Part shown: piece by piece, positions 35,881-36,364 of the stretch | How the letters are laid out: every line of letters starts with the position of its first letter | Position numbering within the stretch: the first letter of the stretch is position 1 | Origin: a virus | DNA length: 36,364 nt | Virus record (IMG/VR): IMGVR_UViG_3300009124_000042 | Location: 1 to 36,364 of that record | Strand: one strand, 5' to 3' | Translations under genes and position numbers: made by a program | Notes under the pieces: generated by a model | Databases searched by the model: none | Told to the model about the DNA's origin: nothing | Seen by the model: the letters and a program-made list of their open reading frames with translations, nothing else

Positions 35881-36364
35881 TTAAATAGCTGCAATAATGA
35901 ACGCTAGTAATTCGCTGTAGCGAACACCCATGCGTGTACGTTCTTTGCCAGTTTCTTCGTCAGTCCATGTGCTTGAGATAAACATAGCATAGTCACCAGC
36001 GTCTAAACCCTCTGCTGCAAATGCTGCTTGTAGGTCTTGTGCAATAATACCAAAGTGTGTTCTGGCTTCATCACCCTTCTCAGCTACTGCATCCTTCCAT
36101 CGGAACTTACGCAGTAAGCCTTTGGCAGCTACAGCTACACGTTGCTCTGCATCTGTAAGCTCTGCAATGTCTTGCTTTTCGTTGCGGTCAGATGTTTGGA
36201 TTGTGCCGTTGGTGGCGTAGATGTCTTTGAAGCGGTTGGTGGACATGCCCAAGTTTAATGCGTTGTCAATTCTTGCAGCATTTTTGCTAGGCACAATAGT
36301 GTTTGTTGCAAACTCTAACCCAGATGTGGCACTATTACCGTTGATATAAAACCCAGTAGAAGCA
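35881..36364 (-). CDS. Tail fibre C-terminus with S74 chaperone domain (partial)
   Basis: The reading frame is open to the right edge (in frame from 36363) and encodes at least 160 residues, so the gene's 5' part lies outside the window; a GTG at 36294 is internal. The C-terminal domain is an S74 intramolecular chaperone: the TSDRNEKQDI motif holds the Ser-Asp cleavage site, followed by LRKFRWKDA, HFGIIAQDLQAAF and GVRYSELLAFIIAAI. Such domains trimerise a fibre and then cut themselves off. Preceding sequence (GFYING, LNLGMSTNRFKDIYATNG) is typical of fibre ends. Confidence 0.85.
   Translation of the reverse strand, partial: ASTGFYINGNSATSGLEFATNTIVPSKNAARIDNALNLGMSTNRFKDIYATNGTIQTSDRNEKQDIAELTDAEQRVAVAAKGLLRKFRWKDAVAEKGDEARTHFGIIAQDLQAAFAAEGLDAGDYAMFISSTWTDEETGKERTRMGVRYSELLAFIIAAI

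Overview
The window is part of the genome of a tailed dsDNA phage (Caudoviricetes). The head and tail genes (DUF935-type portal, XkdF-type protease, DUF4128 tail terminator, tail tube protein start) point to a siphovirus-like particle. The replication genes are of T7 type: primase-helicase, family A polymerase, gp2.5-like SSB, gp6-like exonuclease and gp3-like endonuclease. No integrase, repressor or RNA polymerase is visible. A B12-dependent ribonucleotide reductase, ThyX, a DUF1127 protein and many small proteins of the kind common in seawater phages suggest a marine proteobacterial host, perhaps an alphaproteobacterium. The host assignment is inference.

Layout. Positions 1-15072 are a minus-strand late block, read from right to left: small terminase, large terminase, portal, about 6.4 kb of fibre or appendage genes, protease, scaffold, decoration protein, major capsid protein, connectors, tail terminator, and the first 16 codons of a tail tube protein cut by the window edge. 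Positions 15073-18449 are a control region. It holds a late promoter candidate, hairpin repeats, a minus-strand cassette with its own terminator and repeat-rich upstream region (a 55-aa membrane peptide and a 496-aa zinc-finger protein ending in a beta-clamp-binding motif), and a tandem array of a short repeat. Positions 18450-33222 are a tightly packed plus-strand early/middle block: metallopeptidase, cytosine methyltransferase, small ORFs, ThyX, a sigma-factor-like protein, replication genes, nucleases, phosphoesterase, MazG, DUF1127, NrdJ and DUF3310. Positions 33297-36364 are a second minus-strand late block (lysis genes, endolysin, S74 fibre). The two blocks converge on a hairpin terminator at 33.2 kb. 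If the genome is circular or permuted, both minus blocks would be one late unit, with the tape measure and other tail genes outside the window.

Most notable observations. (1) A short asymmetric motif close to CCCC-N2-CAGTGGAAAT occurs about 20 times between 15.4 and 35 kb, always on the plus strand, inside and between genes and regardless of gene direction. (2) TAGGTGCCTA followed 3 nt later by a TATAAT-like box occurs upstream of three operons on both strands, and the phage encodes a sigma-like protein that could read it. (3) The cassette at 16.0-18.1 kb has its own repeat family (ACAACCTA), DnaA-box-like sites and a QLDLF clamp motif. Several gene starts were reassigned from ribosome-binding sites, and nine genes or peptides shorter than 60 aa were added.
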